Positions 16,369-23,356 of a DNA stretch of 64,000 bases are shown piece by piece. The stretch lies in the NCBI GenBank assembly GCA_900541505.1, contig UQKK01000008.1:1-64000 (forward strand). Reading direction: 5' to 3'. The position numbers and the translations under genes are program-made. How positions within the stretch are numbered: position 1 is the first letter of the stretch; every line of letters starts with the position of its first letter. This DNA comes from an uncultured Ruminococcus sp. GTDB lineage: Bacteria > Bacillota > Clostridia > Lachnospirales > Lachnospiraceae. Under the pieces are notes generated by a model, which saw nothing but the letters and a program-made list of their open reading frames with translations, was not told the DNA's origin and did not search any database.

Positions 16369-17040
16369 TTAAGAAAGTTTAAAGCCGATGCCCCACACTG
16401 TTTGAATATAGTCGGAAGTACCGCTCTCCTTTAATTTCGCGCGGATGTTGCTGATGTGGACATGGATGGTCTTGTCCTCAATGGCGTAGTCCTCCTCCCA
16501 AATCATCTCGTAGATTTCCTGTTTGGTAAAGAACTTTTCCGGGCGGCGGGCGAGCAGGGTGATGATGTCAAATTCATGTGCCGTCAGTTCCACCGGGACA
16601 CCGTCGATGAGGAGGCTTCTGGAATCCATGTCGATTTTCCAGCGCTTGTAAGTCAGGGAATTGCCGGGGGAAATGCCTTTAAGACGGCGCAGCTGCACCT
16701 GTATGCGCGCCAGTAATTCCTCCAGCTCAAAAGGCTTTGTCAGATAGTCGTCCGCTCCGTTTAAAAGCAAATCCACCTTATCATTCAAGGCGCTGCGGGC
16801 GGAGAGCACGATGACGGGAACCCGGCTTTTTAAACGGATTTCCGGGAGCAGTTCCTCCCCGGAGATGCCGGGGAGCATGAGGTCCATAAGGATGAGGTCA
16901 AAGGCAGTGTCCATACTCAGAATGAGCCGCGCCTCCGTGCCGGAGAATGCAGATACTGTCTCAAAACCGTTCTCCTTTAAAAATTCAGATATCATATGAT
17001 TGATGTCCGTGTCATCTTCGATAATCAAGATTTTTGCCAT
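16369..17040 (-). CDS. OmpR/PhoB family response regulator
   Basis: A 223-residue regulator. The receiver domain has its acidic pocket in IEDDTD and the phospho-acceptor aspartate in LILMDLMLPG (about D53), with the conserved lysine in YLTKPF. The C-terminal winged helix ends with the family hairpin VWGIGFKLS. It is first in the operon and pairs with the kinase at 13661-14569; target genes are probably the ABC exporter in between. On the minus strand TTGACG and TTTAAA 17 bases apart near 17083-17055 are a plausible promoter. Confidence 0.93.
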   Translation of the reverse strand: MAKILIIEDDTDINHMISEFLKENGFETVSAFSGTEARLILSMDTAFDLILMDLMLPGISGEELLPEIRLKSRVPVIVLSARSALNDKVDLLLNGADDYLTKPFELEELLARIQVQLRRLKGISPGNSLTYKRWKIDMDSRSLLIDGVPVELTAHEFDIITLLARRPEKFFTKQEIYEMIWEEDYAIEDKTIHVHISNIRAKLKESGTSDYIQTVWGIGFKLS

Positions 17041-17191
17041 GGTCTGTCTCCTTTATTTCTTTAAACAATATGCGCCGCCGAGCGTCAATAGGAAATGTCT
17101 GCGGGCTGCCGCGTGCCAATCTCAAAACCACCGAAGTTTCGTCGGCGGCAAGGGACAATTTGTTTTAGTATATCACAACTCTTTTGGTTTG

Positions 17192-17200
17192 TGTTATACT
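17192..17200 (+). promoter_or_regulatory. Extended -10 promoter before the DNA glycosylase gene
   Basis: TGTTATACT fits the extended -10 pattern TGnTATAAT with one mismatch; no good -35 is visible, as expected for this class. It lies about 100 bases upstream of the chosen ATG at 17299, which argues against the long upstream extension of that reading frame (open from 17095). Confidence 0.5.
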
Positions 17201-17298
17201 ATCAGAGAACCCTCTCGCTGCAGCGGCACGCATATTTTAAAATAAGATTCTTTTCGTGCGATGTCCCTAGAGAGGGGAAAACCAGACGGAGAAATAAG

Positions 17299-18114
17299 AT
17301 GGTAGAGATAGACAACACCTGTTTCCAAATCGGGCAGATTTGTGAATCCGGTCAGTGTTTCCGATTGGATGAGACAGGAGAACATACATATGAAGTGACG
17401 GCGGGCGACCGCTATCTGAGGATAGAGGCGGGGCAGGAGAAGACACGCCTGCTGTGTGGTACAGAGGAATACGAGACATTCTGGAAGCAGTATTTTGATT
17501 TGGACACGCCCTACGAAGACTACATTGAAGCGATTGACAGGGAAGATACGTATCTGTGTGAGGCGGCGGGATTTGGCAGCGGCATCCGTATCCTTAAGCA
17601 GGATGTGTGGGAGATGGTGGTTTCCTTCATTATTTCCCAGCAGAACAATATCCCGCGAATCAAAGGGCTGATACGCACCTTGTGCGAGCACTACGGCAAG
17701 GAATGTGTGAGCGCAGACGGAAAGACCTACTACACTTTCCCCGATGCGGCTGCACTGGCTCATGTATCGGAGGAAGAACTGCGGGCGCTGAAATTCGGCT
17801 ACCGCAGCAAATATATCTGCGGGACGGCACAGATGGTGGAGGAAAAACAGGTTTCCCTGGAAAATCTGGCGTCTCTTTCCTACGAGGAGGCGAAGGAGGA
17901 GCTGTTAAAGCTTCCGGGAATCGGCAAAAAAGTGGCGGACTGTATCTGCCTGTTCGCCCTGCACAAGATGGATGCCTTTCCGGTGGATACCCATATCCGG
18001 AAGGTTCTGGAAAGAGAATACCCACAGGGCTTTCCCTTTGATAAATATGCGGGATTTTCCGGGGTGCTGCAGCAGTATATTTTTTACTATGATTTGAAAA
18101 AAGCGGAACGATGA
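17299..18114 (+). CDS. 8-oxoguanine DNA glycosylase/AP lyase (Ogg type)
   Basis: A 271-residue base-excision repair enzyme. The helix-hairpin-helix LPGIGKKVADCICLF contains the catalytic lysine equivalent to K249 of human OGG1, and VDTHI downstream holds the catalytic aspartate (human D268). The N-terminal half is the OGG_N domain (FQIGQICESGQCFR). It removes oxidised guanine from DNA, a sensible function in an anaerobe exposed to oxygen. ATG 17299 is preferred because the open upstream frame lies before the probable promoter. It is the first gene of a rightward group with no shared theme. Confidence 0.88.
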   Translation: MVEIDNTCFQIGQICESGQCFRLDETGEHTYEVTAGDRYLRIEAGQEKTRLLCGTEEYETFWKQYFDLDTPYEDYIEAIDREDTYLCEAAGFGSGIRILKQDVWEMVVSFIISQQNNIPRIKGLIRTLCEHYGKECVSADGKTYYTFPDAAALAHVSEEELRALKFGYRSKYICGTAQMVEEKQVSLENLASLSYEEAKEELLKLPGIGKKVADCICLFALHKMDAFPVDTHIRKVLEREYPQGFPFDKYAGFSGVLQQYIFYYDLKKAER

Positions 18115-18149
18115 AGATTACAATATGATTTGGATGAGGAGGTTTTGCT

Positions 18150-18698
18150 GTGAAGATTTTGATTGTTGTGGATATGCAGAAGGATTTTGTGGACGGAGCG
18201 CTGGGGACGAAGGAAGCCTGCGCCATTGTTCCGGCTCTTAAAGAACGTATCGAAGGTTTTGACGGGCTGGTGCTTGCCACCCGGGACACTCACGGGGAAG
18301 AGTATCTGAATACGATGGAAGGAAAGAAACTTCCGGTCGTACACTGTGTAAAGGGGACGTCCGGGTGGGAATTGTACCCGGAGATTGAGGCGGCGCTTGC
18401 GCAGAAATGGAAGGGATATAAGGATAAGACAATCTTTGACAAGCCTACCTTTGGAAGCCGGGACTTGGGAGAATATCTGCTGCGCCTGGAAAAAGAGGGT
18501 GAGACGATTGAGAGTATCACGCTCACCGGGGTGTGTACAGATATCTGTGTCATCTCCAATGCCCTTTTGATAAAGGCGTATCTCCCGGAGACAGAAGTAC
18601 GAGTGGAGGCGGATTTGTGCGCAGGGGTGACGAAAGAGAGCCACGAGCGGGCGCTGGAAGCCATGGAGGTATGCCAGATAGAGGTTATCCGCAAGTGA
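18150..18698 (+). CDS. Isochorismatase-family cysteine hydrolase (nicotinamidase-like)
   Basis: A 182-residue hydrolase. Catalytic aspartate is in VVDMQKDFVDGALG (D9), the lysine in HCVKGTSGWEL, and the nucleophilic cysteine in LTGVCTDICV. The metal-site DTHGEEY after strand 2 resembles nicotinamidases (D-H-H) with changes, so nicotinamide deamidation is possible but not certain. Start GTG 18150 follows GAGGAGG at 7 bases. It lies 35 bases after the glycosylase gene and may share its transcript. Confidence 0.85.
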   Translation: MKILIVVDMQKDFVDGALGTKEACAIVPALKERIEGFDGLVLATRDTHGEEYLNTMEGKKLPVVHCVKGTSGWELYPEIEAALAQKWKGYKDKTIFDKPTFGSRDLGEYLLRLEKEGETIESITLTGVCTDICVISNALLIKAYLPETEVRVEADLCAGVTKESHERALEAMEVCQIEVIRK

Positions 18699-18798
18699 CA
18701 GGAGAGGCTTGCGTGTATTTGACGGTGCAGCGGGAGACAGCTTTACGCTTATGTGCCATTCGTAAAACAAAAGATGTAAAAAGCAGGAGGAGAAAAAG

Positions 18799-19980
18799 AT
18801 GGAAAATTTCATATACTATGCGCCCACTAAGGTCGTATTCGGCAAAGGTGCGGAGAAACAGACAGGAGAACTTGTAAAGGAGCAGGGCTGCAAGAAGGTC
18901 CTGGTGCATTACGGGAGCGGCAGCGTAAAAAGGTCAGGGCTTTTGGATAAAATCTTTGCCTCCCTGGACGAGGCGGGCATTTCTTATATTTCCCTGGGCG
19001 GTGTGGTGCCAAATCCCAGACTGTCCCTTGTCTATGAGGGGATTGAGCTGTGCAGGAGGGAAGGGGTGGACTTTATCCTGGCTGTGGGCGGCGGCAGTGT
19101 CATCGACTCCGCCAAAGCCATCGGTTACGGCGTGACAAATGACGGGGATGTGTGGGACTTTTTCGAGAAAATCCGTGTTCCCAAGGGTTGTCTGCCAATC
19201 GGCGTGGTGCTGACCATCGCCGCGGCGGGCTCTGAGATGAGCAATTCCTCAGTCATCACCAATGAGGAAGGCTGGAAGAAGCGGGGCTGCAACCATGAGA
19301 GCTCCCGCGCGAAATTCGCGGTGATGAACCCGGAGCTTACCATGACACTGAGCGCCTACCAGACAGCCAGCGGTTGTGTAGATATCATGATGCACACCAT
19401 GGAGCGCTACTTTAACCTTTCAGATAATATGGAGCTGACCGACGGGTTCTGCGAACATCTCTTGAGGACAGTTATGAAGAATGCGAGAATCCTCAAAGAT
19501 AAGCCGGATGACTATGAGGCAAGGGCGGAAGTGATGTGGGCGGGAAGCCTGTCCCACAATGGTCTGATGGGCTGCGGTACTGACGGCGGCGACTGGGCGA
19601 GCCACCAGTTGGAGCATGAGTTGGGCGGCATGTTTGACGTGGCGCACGGCGCGGGGCTGGCGGCAGTCTGGGGAAGCTGGGCGCGCTATGTGATGGATAT
19701 GCGCCCGGAGCGGTTCGCGCAGTTTGCGGTCCGTGTCATGGGAGTGAAGGAGGAGCCGGATGTAAAACTCACGGCACAGAAAGGAATCGAAGCCATGGAA
19801 GATTTTTACCGCTCCATTGATATGCCTACATCCCTGCGGGAGTTGGGCGTACAGCCCACAGAGGAACAGATGGGAGAGCTGGCAGATAAATGCTGTTTCC
19901 ACGGAGCACGCACCATCGGATGCGTGAAGAAGCTTAAGAGGGATGACATTTACCGGATTTACCAGGCGGCGAGGGGATAA
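18799..19980 (+). CDS. Iron-containing alcohol dehydrogenase (butanol-dehydrogenase type)
   Basis: A 393-residue NAD(P)H-dependent alcohol dehydrogenase of the Fe-ADH family. The nucleotide-binding LAVGGGSVIDSAKAIGYG is near residue 95, and metal-binding histidines lie in SHQLEHELGGMFDVAHGAGLA. It resembles clostridial BdhA/B and YqhD-type enzymes that reduce aldehydes during fermentation. AGGAGGAG precedes the ATG. The substrate is not defined by sequence. It appears to stand alone, with a 100-base gap upstream and 137 bases downstream. Confidence 0.9.
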   Translation: MENFIYYAPTKVVFGKGAEKQTGELVKEQGCKKVLVHYGSGSVKRSGLLDKIFASLDEAGISYISLGGVVPNPRLSLVYEGIELCRREGVDFILAVGGGSVIDSAKAIGYGVTNDGDVWDFFEKIRVPKGCLPIGVVLTIAAAGSEMSNSSVITNEEGWKKRGCNHESSRAKFAVMNPELTMTLSAYQTASGCVDIMMHTMERYFNLSDNMELTDGFCEHLLRTVMKNARILKDKPDDYEARAEVMWAGSLSHNGLMGCGTDGGDWASHQLEHELGGMFDVAHGAGLAAVWGSWARYVMDMRPERFAQFAVRVMGVKEEPDVKLTAQKGIEAMEDFYRSIDMPTSLRELGVQPTEEQMGELADKCCFHGARTIGCVKKLKRDDIYRIYQAARG

Positions 19981-20117
19981 CTGCTTGAAAAGGAAGAATA
20001 TAAAGATTCAGAGATAAATCCTCAGATATAAAAATCTGGGAGCAAAATTTTGGATTATGACGGCATAAAGCTTACCATAGAAATAAATAATTCATCTGTA
20101 AAGAGGAGGATGGTATC

Positions 20118-20648
20118 ATGGAAACAACACTTCAGGATTTAAAGAACAGAAGAAGCATAAGGGCGTATAAGCCGGAGCAGATTCAGAAGGAGGAATTGGA
20201 AAAGATTTTGGAGGCGGGGACTTTCGCTCCCACAGGGATGGGGATGCAGTCGCCGAAGATTGTGGCGGTGCAGGATAAAGAGACCGTTGCACTCTTGTCA
20301 AGATTAAATGCCAGCTTTTTCCCAGGCGGCACGAACAGCGACCCCTTCTATGGGGCTCCCACTGTGCTGGTGGTTCTGGCGGACAAAGAGCGTCCAACTT
20401 ATGTGGAGGACGGAAGTCTTGTCATGGGAAATCTGTTAAATGCGGCGTACGCGGTGGGGTTAGGTTCCTGCTGGATTCACCGGGCAAAAGAGGTGTTTGC
20501 TTCCGAGGAAGGAAAAGCGCTCCTTGAAAAATGGGGACTGGACCCGGAAAAATATGTGGGAGTCGGACACTGCATACTGGGGTATCCGGCGGACGGCGCG
20601 GTGCCCCAGGCGAAGCCGCGCAAAGAAGATTATATTGTGTATGCGTAG
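20118..20648 (+). CDS. Nitroreductase family FMN oxidoreductase
   Basis: A 176-residue flavoprotein. The N-terminal FMN-binding RRSIRAYKPEQI and the APTGMGMQSPKIVAV stretch are typical; the GLGSCWIHR segment is the second flavin contact. The size fits the short NfsA/B-like subgroup common in Clostridia. Such enzymes reduce nitro compounds or quinones, but physiological substrates are seldom known. GAGGAGG precedes the ATG. It is followed by a probable terminator at 20710-20746. Confidence 0.9.
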   Translation: METTLQDLKNRRSIRAYKPEQIQKEELEKILEAGTFAPTGMGMQSPKIVAVQDKETVALLSRLNASFFPGGTNSDPFYGAPTVLVVLADKERPTYVEDGSLVMGNLLNAAYAVGLGSCWIHRAKEVFASEEGKALLEKWGLDPEKYVGVGHCILGYPADGAVPQAKPRKEDYIVYA

Positions 20649-20709
20649 AAGGAGAGAGCAGAAGAAACGGTTTTAAATGAGTTAATCTACAAATAAATAT
20701 TATAAATGG

Positions 20710-20746
20710 AAGATGTTGACCTTATTGCGGCGGCATCTTTCTCTTT
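20710..20746 (+). terminator. Rho-independent terminator after the nitroreductase gene
   Basis: AAGATGTTG (20710-20718) pairs with CGGCATCTT (20731-20739), with two G-U pairs, followed by TCTCTTTTTC. It separates the nitroreductase from the convergent Abi gene. Confidence 0.65.
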
Positions 20747-20768
20747 TTCAATTCTATATATATATCAA

Positions 20769-21686
20769 TCAGCATTTTAATCTTATGATGGATGTCCAGT
20801 TTTCAGAAAATCCCATCAAGGCTAAAATGCTTTCCCTAGGAGCATGATATTTTAAACAGTGCTTTAATTCATAATAAAAATTCCGGAAATCCTCTCCGTC
20901 CAAGAGATATTTCAGAATGATAACTTCCGAAAAAATATCATTCTTCCCCATTTGGTAGCGACCATCCTTTTGAGGGATACGAAGTTTTCTATGTATCAGC
21001 GTGTCCGTGATACTGTCTTTTGTTACATAGTTGAAAAAGCGTTCTCCATGGGCGCATACGTTACGATGCTTTGTCATAATTGAAAGAAAAGAGTGCATAT
21101 CTTTCCTGCCGATTTGCTGAAAATCGTTGCAGACTTTAATCGGAACGGCTGCCTTTAGGTAATCGAACATATGCGAAAGCTGCCCGATGGTCAGAACCTG
21201 AACCATAATCCACAGGGGAACATTATGGTGTTTTGCTTTATAGTGGTTGATATAGTCATGTTCATTTTTATGAGAAAGCTGGTAATGAAAAATACGAAGG
21301 AGTTTCTGGATTCCATGCTGCATAGAAGCTGTCGGCATATAGTGTGATAAAGACAGATATTCCGTTTGATTTTCGCCATAGGTAGCTGAAAAATGATAGG
21401 CAAGAGAAGATTTCACACTTCTTTCCGCAATCAGCATATATTTTAGAAAAATGCTGCGTAATTCATTGTCGAATTTATATAAATGGTAAATATCCTCAAA
21501 AGTAGTTCCATCCATATATTTTCCTGTGGTTGGATTTTTAAAGGTATTTTTATATCCGGTAATAAGGGAAAAATAGCTTGTTTTAGCCAGGATATGCTTG
21601 GCATAGTCCGTATCTTCGATAACCAAATTTTTTTCATTTTGCAAGAATATCAGTAAATCATCATATGTTTGAAACGATTTTGCCAT
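20769..21686 (-). CDS. Abi_2 (AbiD/AbiF) family abortive-infection protein with HEPN RNase motif
   Basis: A 305-residue Abi_2 protein. The start (FQTYDDLLIFLQNEKNLVI) and TGYKNTF stretch are typical of the family. RNVCAH at 208-213 is an R-X4-H motif, the catalytic signature of HEPN ribonucleases. AbiD/AbiF proteins stop phage growth by killing or arresting the infected cell, presumably through RNA cleavage. The gene is more A+T-rich than its neighbours, suggesting transfer. GAGGTGG precedes the ATG. Its 89-base leader, behind a strong promoter, folds into two hairpins (see 21712-21775), which matches reports that AbiF genes carry a structured RNA upstream. Confidence 0.88.
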   Translation of the reverse strand: MAKSFQTYDDLLIFLQNEKNLVIEDTDYAKHILAKTSYFSLITGYKNTFKNPTTGKYMDGTTFEDIYHLYKFDNELRSIFLKYMLIAERSVKSSLAYHFSATYGENQTEYLSLSHYMPTASMQHGIQKLLRIFHYQLSHKNEHDYINHYKAKHHNVPLWIMVQVLTIGQLSHMFDYLKAAVPIKVCNDFQQIGRKDMHSFLSIMTKHRNVCAHGERFFNYVTKDSITDTLIHRKLRIPQKDGRYQMGKNDIFSEVIILKYLLDGEDFRNFYYELKHCLKYHAPRESILALMGFSENWTSIIRLKC

Positions 21687-21711
21687 TTTTCCACCTCTTT
21701 TGCCATAAATA

Positions 21712-21775
21712 ACGAAAGGCCCCCGCAGGAGCCTTCCGGACTGGAGGCTTCACAAGTTTCTCCAGTACGATCACT
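21712..21775 (-). ncRNA. Structured leader RNA of the Abi gene (AbiF RNA-like)
   Basis: In the minus-strand transcript ACUGGAG and CUCCAGU (21766-21740) close a 7-bp hairpin. GGAAGGCUCC and GGGGCCUUUC, around a UGCG loop (21738-21714), form a second 10-bp hairpin, followed by a U-rich stretch like an attenuating terminator and then the Abi ribosome-binding site. The RNA begins right at the predicted start of the promoter at 21782-21810. The arrangement agrees with the described AbiF RNA motif upstream of Abi_2 genes; assignment to that Rfam family is by context and structure, not by alignment. Confidence 0.65.
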
Positions 21776-21781
21776 GAACTA

Positions 21782-21810
21782 AATATAGCAAAACTGACGC
21801 AAAAAGTCAA
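21782..21810 (-). promoter_or_regulatory. Sigma-A promoter of the Abi RNA/gene
   Basis: On the minus strand TTGACT (21810-21805) and TATATT (21787-21782) are spaced by 17 bases. The predicted start is near 21775, immediately before the first hairpin of the leader RNA, so the RNA is made at high basal level. Confidence 0.75.
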
Positions 21811-21828
21811 TCCCGCAATTTAGCTCTA

Positions 21829-21852
21829 TTTTAAGTATATGCGCACTTAAAA
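21829..21852. promoter_or_regulatory. Inverted repeat between divergent Abi and acetyltransferase promoters
   Basis: TTTTAAGT and ACTTAAAA flank 8 bases (ATATGCGC) as perfect 8-bp inverted repeats. The site lies between the two divergent promoters and could be an operator; no adjacent regulator gene is apparent. Confidence 0.4.
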
Positions 21853-21927
21853 TAATAATGCATAGAAGTAGATAATATGATATAAATGTTCTATAATTTA
21901 TTGATAGAAAACGAGGAGGAGAAGTGC

Positions 21928-22449
21928 TTGACTGAGGAATATTTTTTTGATGCAGATTGCAACTCTGCTTTCCGGGCAGATAAGCATGACATCTTATTCC
22001 GGCAGTACCGTGAGACGGACTGCCCGGCGATGGCGCAGTTGTTTTATGATACGGTACATACAGTGAACATAAAAGATTACACCCAGAAGCAGGTGGAAGC
22101 CTGGGCGGACGGCAATGTGGATATTAGGGTGTGGCATGAGTCGTTTCTTTCCCATCACACGGTTGTGGCAGAGAAAGGTGGTATGCTGGTGGGATTCGGA
22201 GATATGGCAGCGGACGGATATTTGGACAGGCTGTATGTCCATCGGGATTTCCAGGGGCAGCATATCGCCTCCCAAATCTGTGACTGTCTGGAAAAGGAAT
22301 GTAAAGCTTTTCGTTTTACCACTCACGCCTCCATCACGGCGAGAGGATTTTTTGAAAAACGAGGGTATCATGTGGTGAAGGAGCAGCAGGTGGAGCGCCG
22401 AGGAATCGAACTCACCAATTTTGTGATGGAAAAGGAAAATGTGGCTTGA
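21928..22449 (+). CDS. GNAT family N-acetyltransferase
   Basis: A 173-residue acetyltransferase. The acetyl-CoA-binding motif A is present as LDRLYVHRDFQGQHIASQICDCLE, and the C-terminal ARGFFEKRGYHVVKEQQVERRGIELTNFVMEK closes the fold as in YafP/ElaA-like proteins. I place the start at TTG 21928, 6 bases after GAGGAG. The frame is open from ATG 21886, but a TATAAT (21892-21897, with TAGATA 17 bases upstream) lies after that ATG, so the message should begin later. Substrate is unknown. Confidence 0.82.
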   Translation: MTEEYFFDADCNSAFRADKHDILFRQYRETDCPAMAQLFYDTVHTVNIKDYTQKQVEAWADGNVDIRVWHESFLSHHTVVAEKGGMLVGFGDMAADGYLDRLYVHRDFQGQHIASQICDCLEKECKAFRFTTHASITARGFFEKRGYHVVKEQQVERRGIELTNFVMEKENVA

Positions 22450-22534
22450 GAGACTGCGTTTTATATGAGAATTCCTCAAACGAGGCTTTCATGCTCCTAA
22501 AAGAGCTGTTGGCTTAGAGTAACACAAATTGCGA

Positions 22535-22564
22535 TTGACTAACCCGGCAGGGGACTCCTAAAAT
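22535..22564 (+). promoter_or_regulatory. Promoter of the feoA-like gene
   Basis: TTGACT (22535-22540) and TAAAAT (22559-22564) are 18 bases apart, just upstream of the AAAGGAGGG site of the FeoA-like gene. Confidence 0.55.
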
Positions 22565-22584
22565 AGAGAAAAGGAGGGATACCT

Positions 22585-22797
22585 ATGCTGGCATTGTCGA
22601 AAGCAAAAGCAGGAGAGAGTTACACGGTAAAATGGATGTTCGGGGTTCCGGAAGTGCTGGAATTTATGCACAGTCACCACATCGAGGCGGGCAGTACCAT
22701 CCGGGTCATCCAGAAGTGTAAGGACAGTCTCATCATTGGCACAGAGGATGTAAGGCTTGCCATAGGAAATGAAGTGGCGGACCGCATCCAGGTATAA
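22585..22797 (+). CDS. FeoA-domain small protein
   Basis: A 70-residue SH3-like beta-barrel protein of the FeoA family, ending in the family pattern RLAIGNEVADRIQV. FeoA normally works in the cytosol with the ferrous-iron permease FeoB; here no feoB follows and the gene is apparently solitary. It has its own promoter and AAAGGAGG site. Lone FeoA-domain proteins occur widely in Clostridia and their job is unresolved. It could be a stray Feo component or a small regulator. Confidence 0.8.
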   Translation: MLALSKAKAGESYTVKWMFGVPEVLEFMHSHHIEAGSTIRVIQKCKDSLIIGTEDVRLAIGNEVADRIQV

Positions 22798-22857
22798 ATA
22801 TTATAGAGAATACGCAGGAAAAGGCGTGCGAAGTATATCCCGCAGCAGAAAAAAGAG

Positions 22858-22885
22858 TTGACAAAAATCCCGTTGTGAGTACAAT
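22858..22885 (+). promoter_or_regulatory. Promoter in the feoA-tyrA gap
   Basis: TTGACA (22858-22863) and TACAAT (22880-22885), 16 bases apart. It would drive a short transcript that covers the small frame at 22935-23048 and the hairpin terminator at 23117-23156, or reads on into tyrA. Confidence 0.55.
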
Positions 22886-22934
22886 AAAGACATAAGTGAA
22901 CAAGGAAAAAGTACAAATGATTGGGGTTTCAATG

Positions 22935-23048
22935 ATGGATAAAAGAGAAAACAGTTTTGTCATCATGGATAATTTTCGGACTCTGCCGCTTGCTGACAGT
23001 GTTGTTTTTGTGCCGTGCACAAGATTTCCCCTTGGGGTACGTGCATAG
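22935..23048 (+). CDS. Possible 37-residue peptide in the tyrA leader region
   Basis: An ATG-started frame (MDKRENSFVIMDNFR and so on, ending LGVRA) of 37 codons lies 50 bases after a good promoter and is followed by a terminator. Its ribosome-binding site is poor (GGGG 9-12 bases before the tandem ATG ATG), and the peptide has no recognised family and no run of tyrosine or phenylalanine codons that would suggest attenuation. I list it only as a possible small gene. Confidence 0.2.
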   Translation: MDKRENSFVIMDNFRTLPLADSVVFVPCTRFPLGVRA

Positions 23049-23116
23049 TTTCAAAACAAAATAAGCAGGTGTAATGAGGATATTGTTGTACGAATCATTT
23101 GGAGTTACAGGATACA

Positions 23117-23156
23117 AAGGATAGGAGTATGGCTATATGCTTCTGTCCTTTTTCTT
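23117..23156 (+). terminator. Stem-loop with T-run upstream of tyrA
   Basis: A 14-bp stem with G-U pairs, AAGGATAGGAGTAT paired to ATATGCTTCTGTCCTT (ending at 23150), followed by TTTCTT. It could end the short transcript from 22858 or act as a leader terminator for the tyrA-aroA operon. Confidence 0.6.
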
Positions 23157-23330
23157 ATATCAGAGGGAGATGACTCCCGTCTCTATAGGCGGTGAGTAAT
23201 AAATCCGTATCAGTGGCGGGTGTCAATCTCCCTCTGATATACGCTCCGCGAGGATGCGCAGGGATTCGTAAAAAGAATGATGTCAGCAGAGCTGACCCGA
23301 ATCCCGCGCCAAGACTCGCGGGCGAGTCTT
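23156..23330. repeat. Hairpin-rich intergenic element before tyrA
   Basis: Three stems in a row. TATATCAGAGGGAGAT (23156-23171) pairs perfectly with its 16-base complement at 23226-23241, extended inward by CCCG/CGGG. GGGATTCG (23261-23268) pairs with CGAATCCC (23298-23305) around an inner GTCAGC/GCTGAC. AAGACTCGC (23311-23319) pairs with GCGAGTCTT (23322-23330). No T-box or riboswitch landmark is visible. It looks like a dispersed extragenic palindrome. With the features at 22858-23156 this accounts for the 560-base gap. Confidence 0.6.
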
Positions 23331-23356
23331 GAATTTACCCGGAAAGGATTTTGACT

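Noticed and set aside
17095..17298. 68-residue N-terminal extension of the DNA glycosylase
   Set aside because: The extension is open by chance, not conserved-looking, and lies before the likely promoter at 17192-17200.
23156..23356. Possible T-box or riboswitch before tyrA
   Set aside because: The T-box sequence and a specifier loop are absent; the stems look like an extragenic palindrome. Only a transcript or covariance study could revive the idea.
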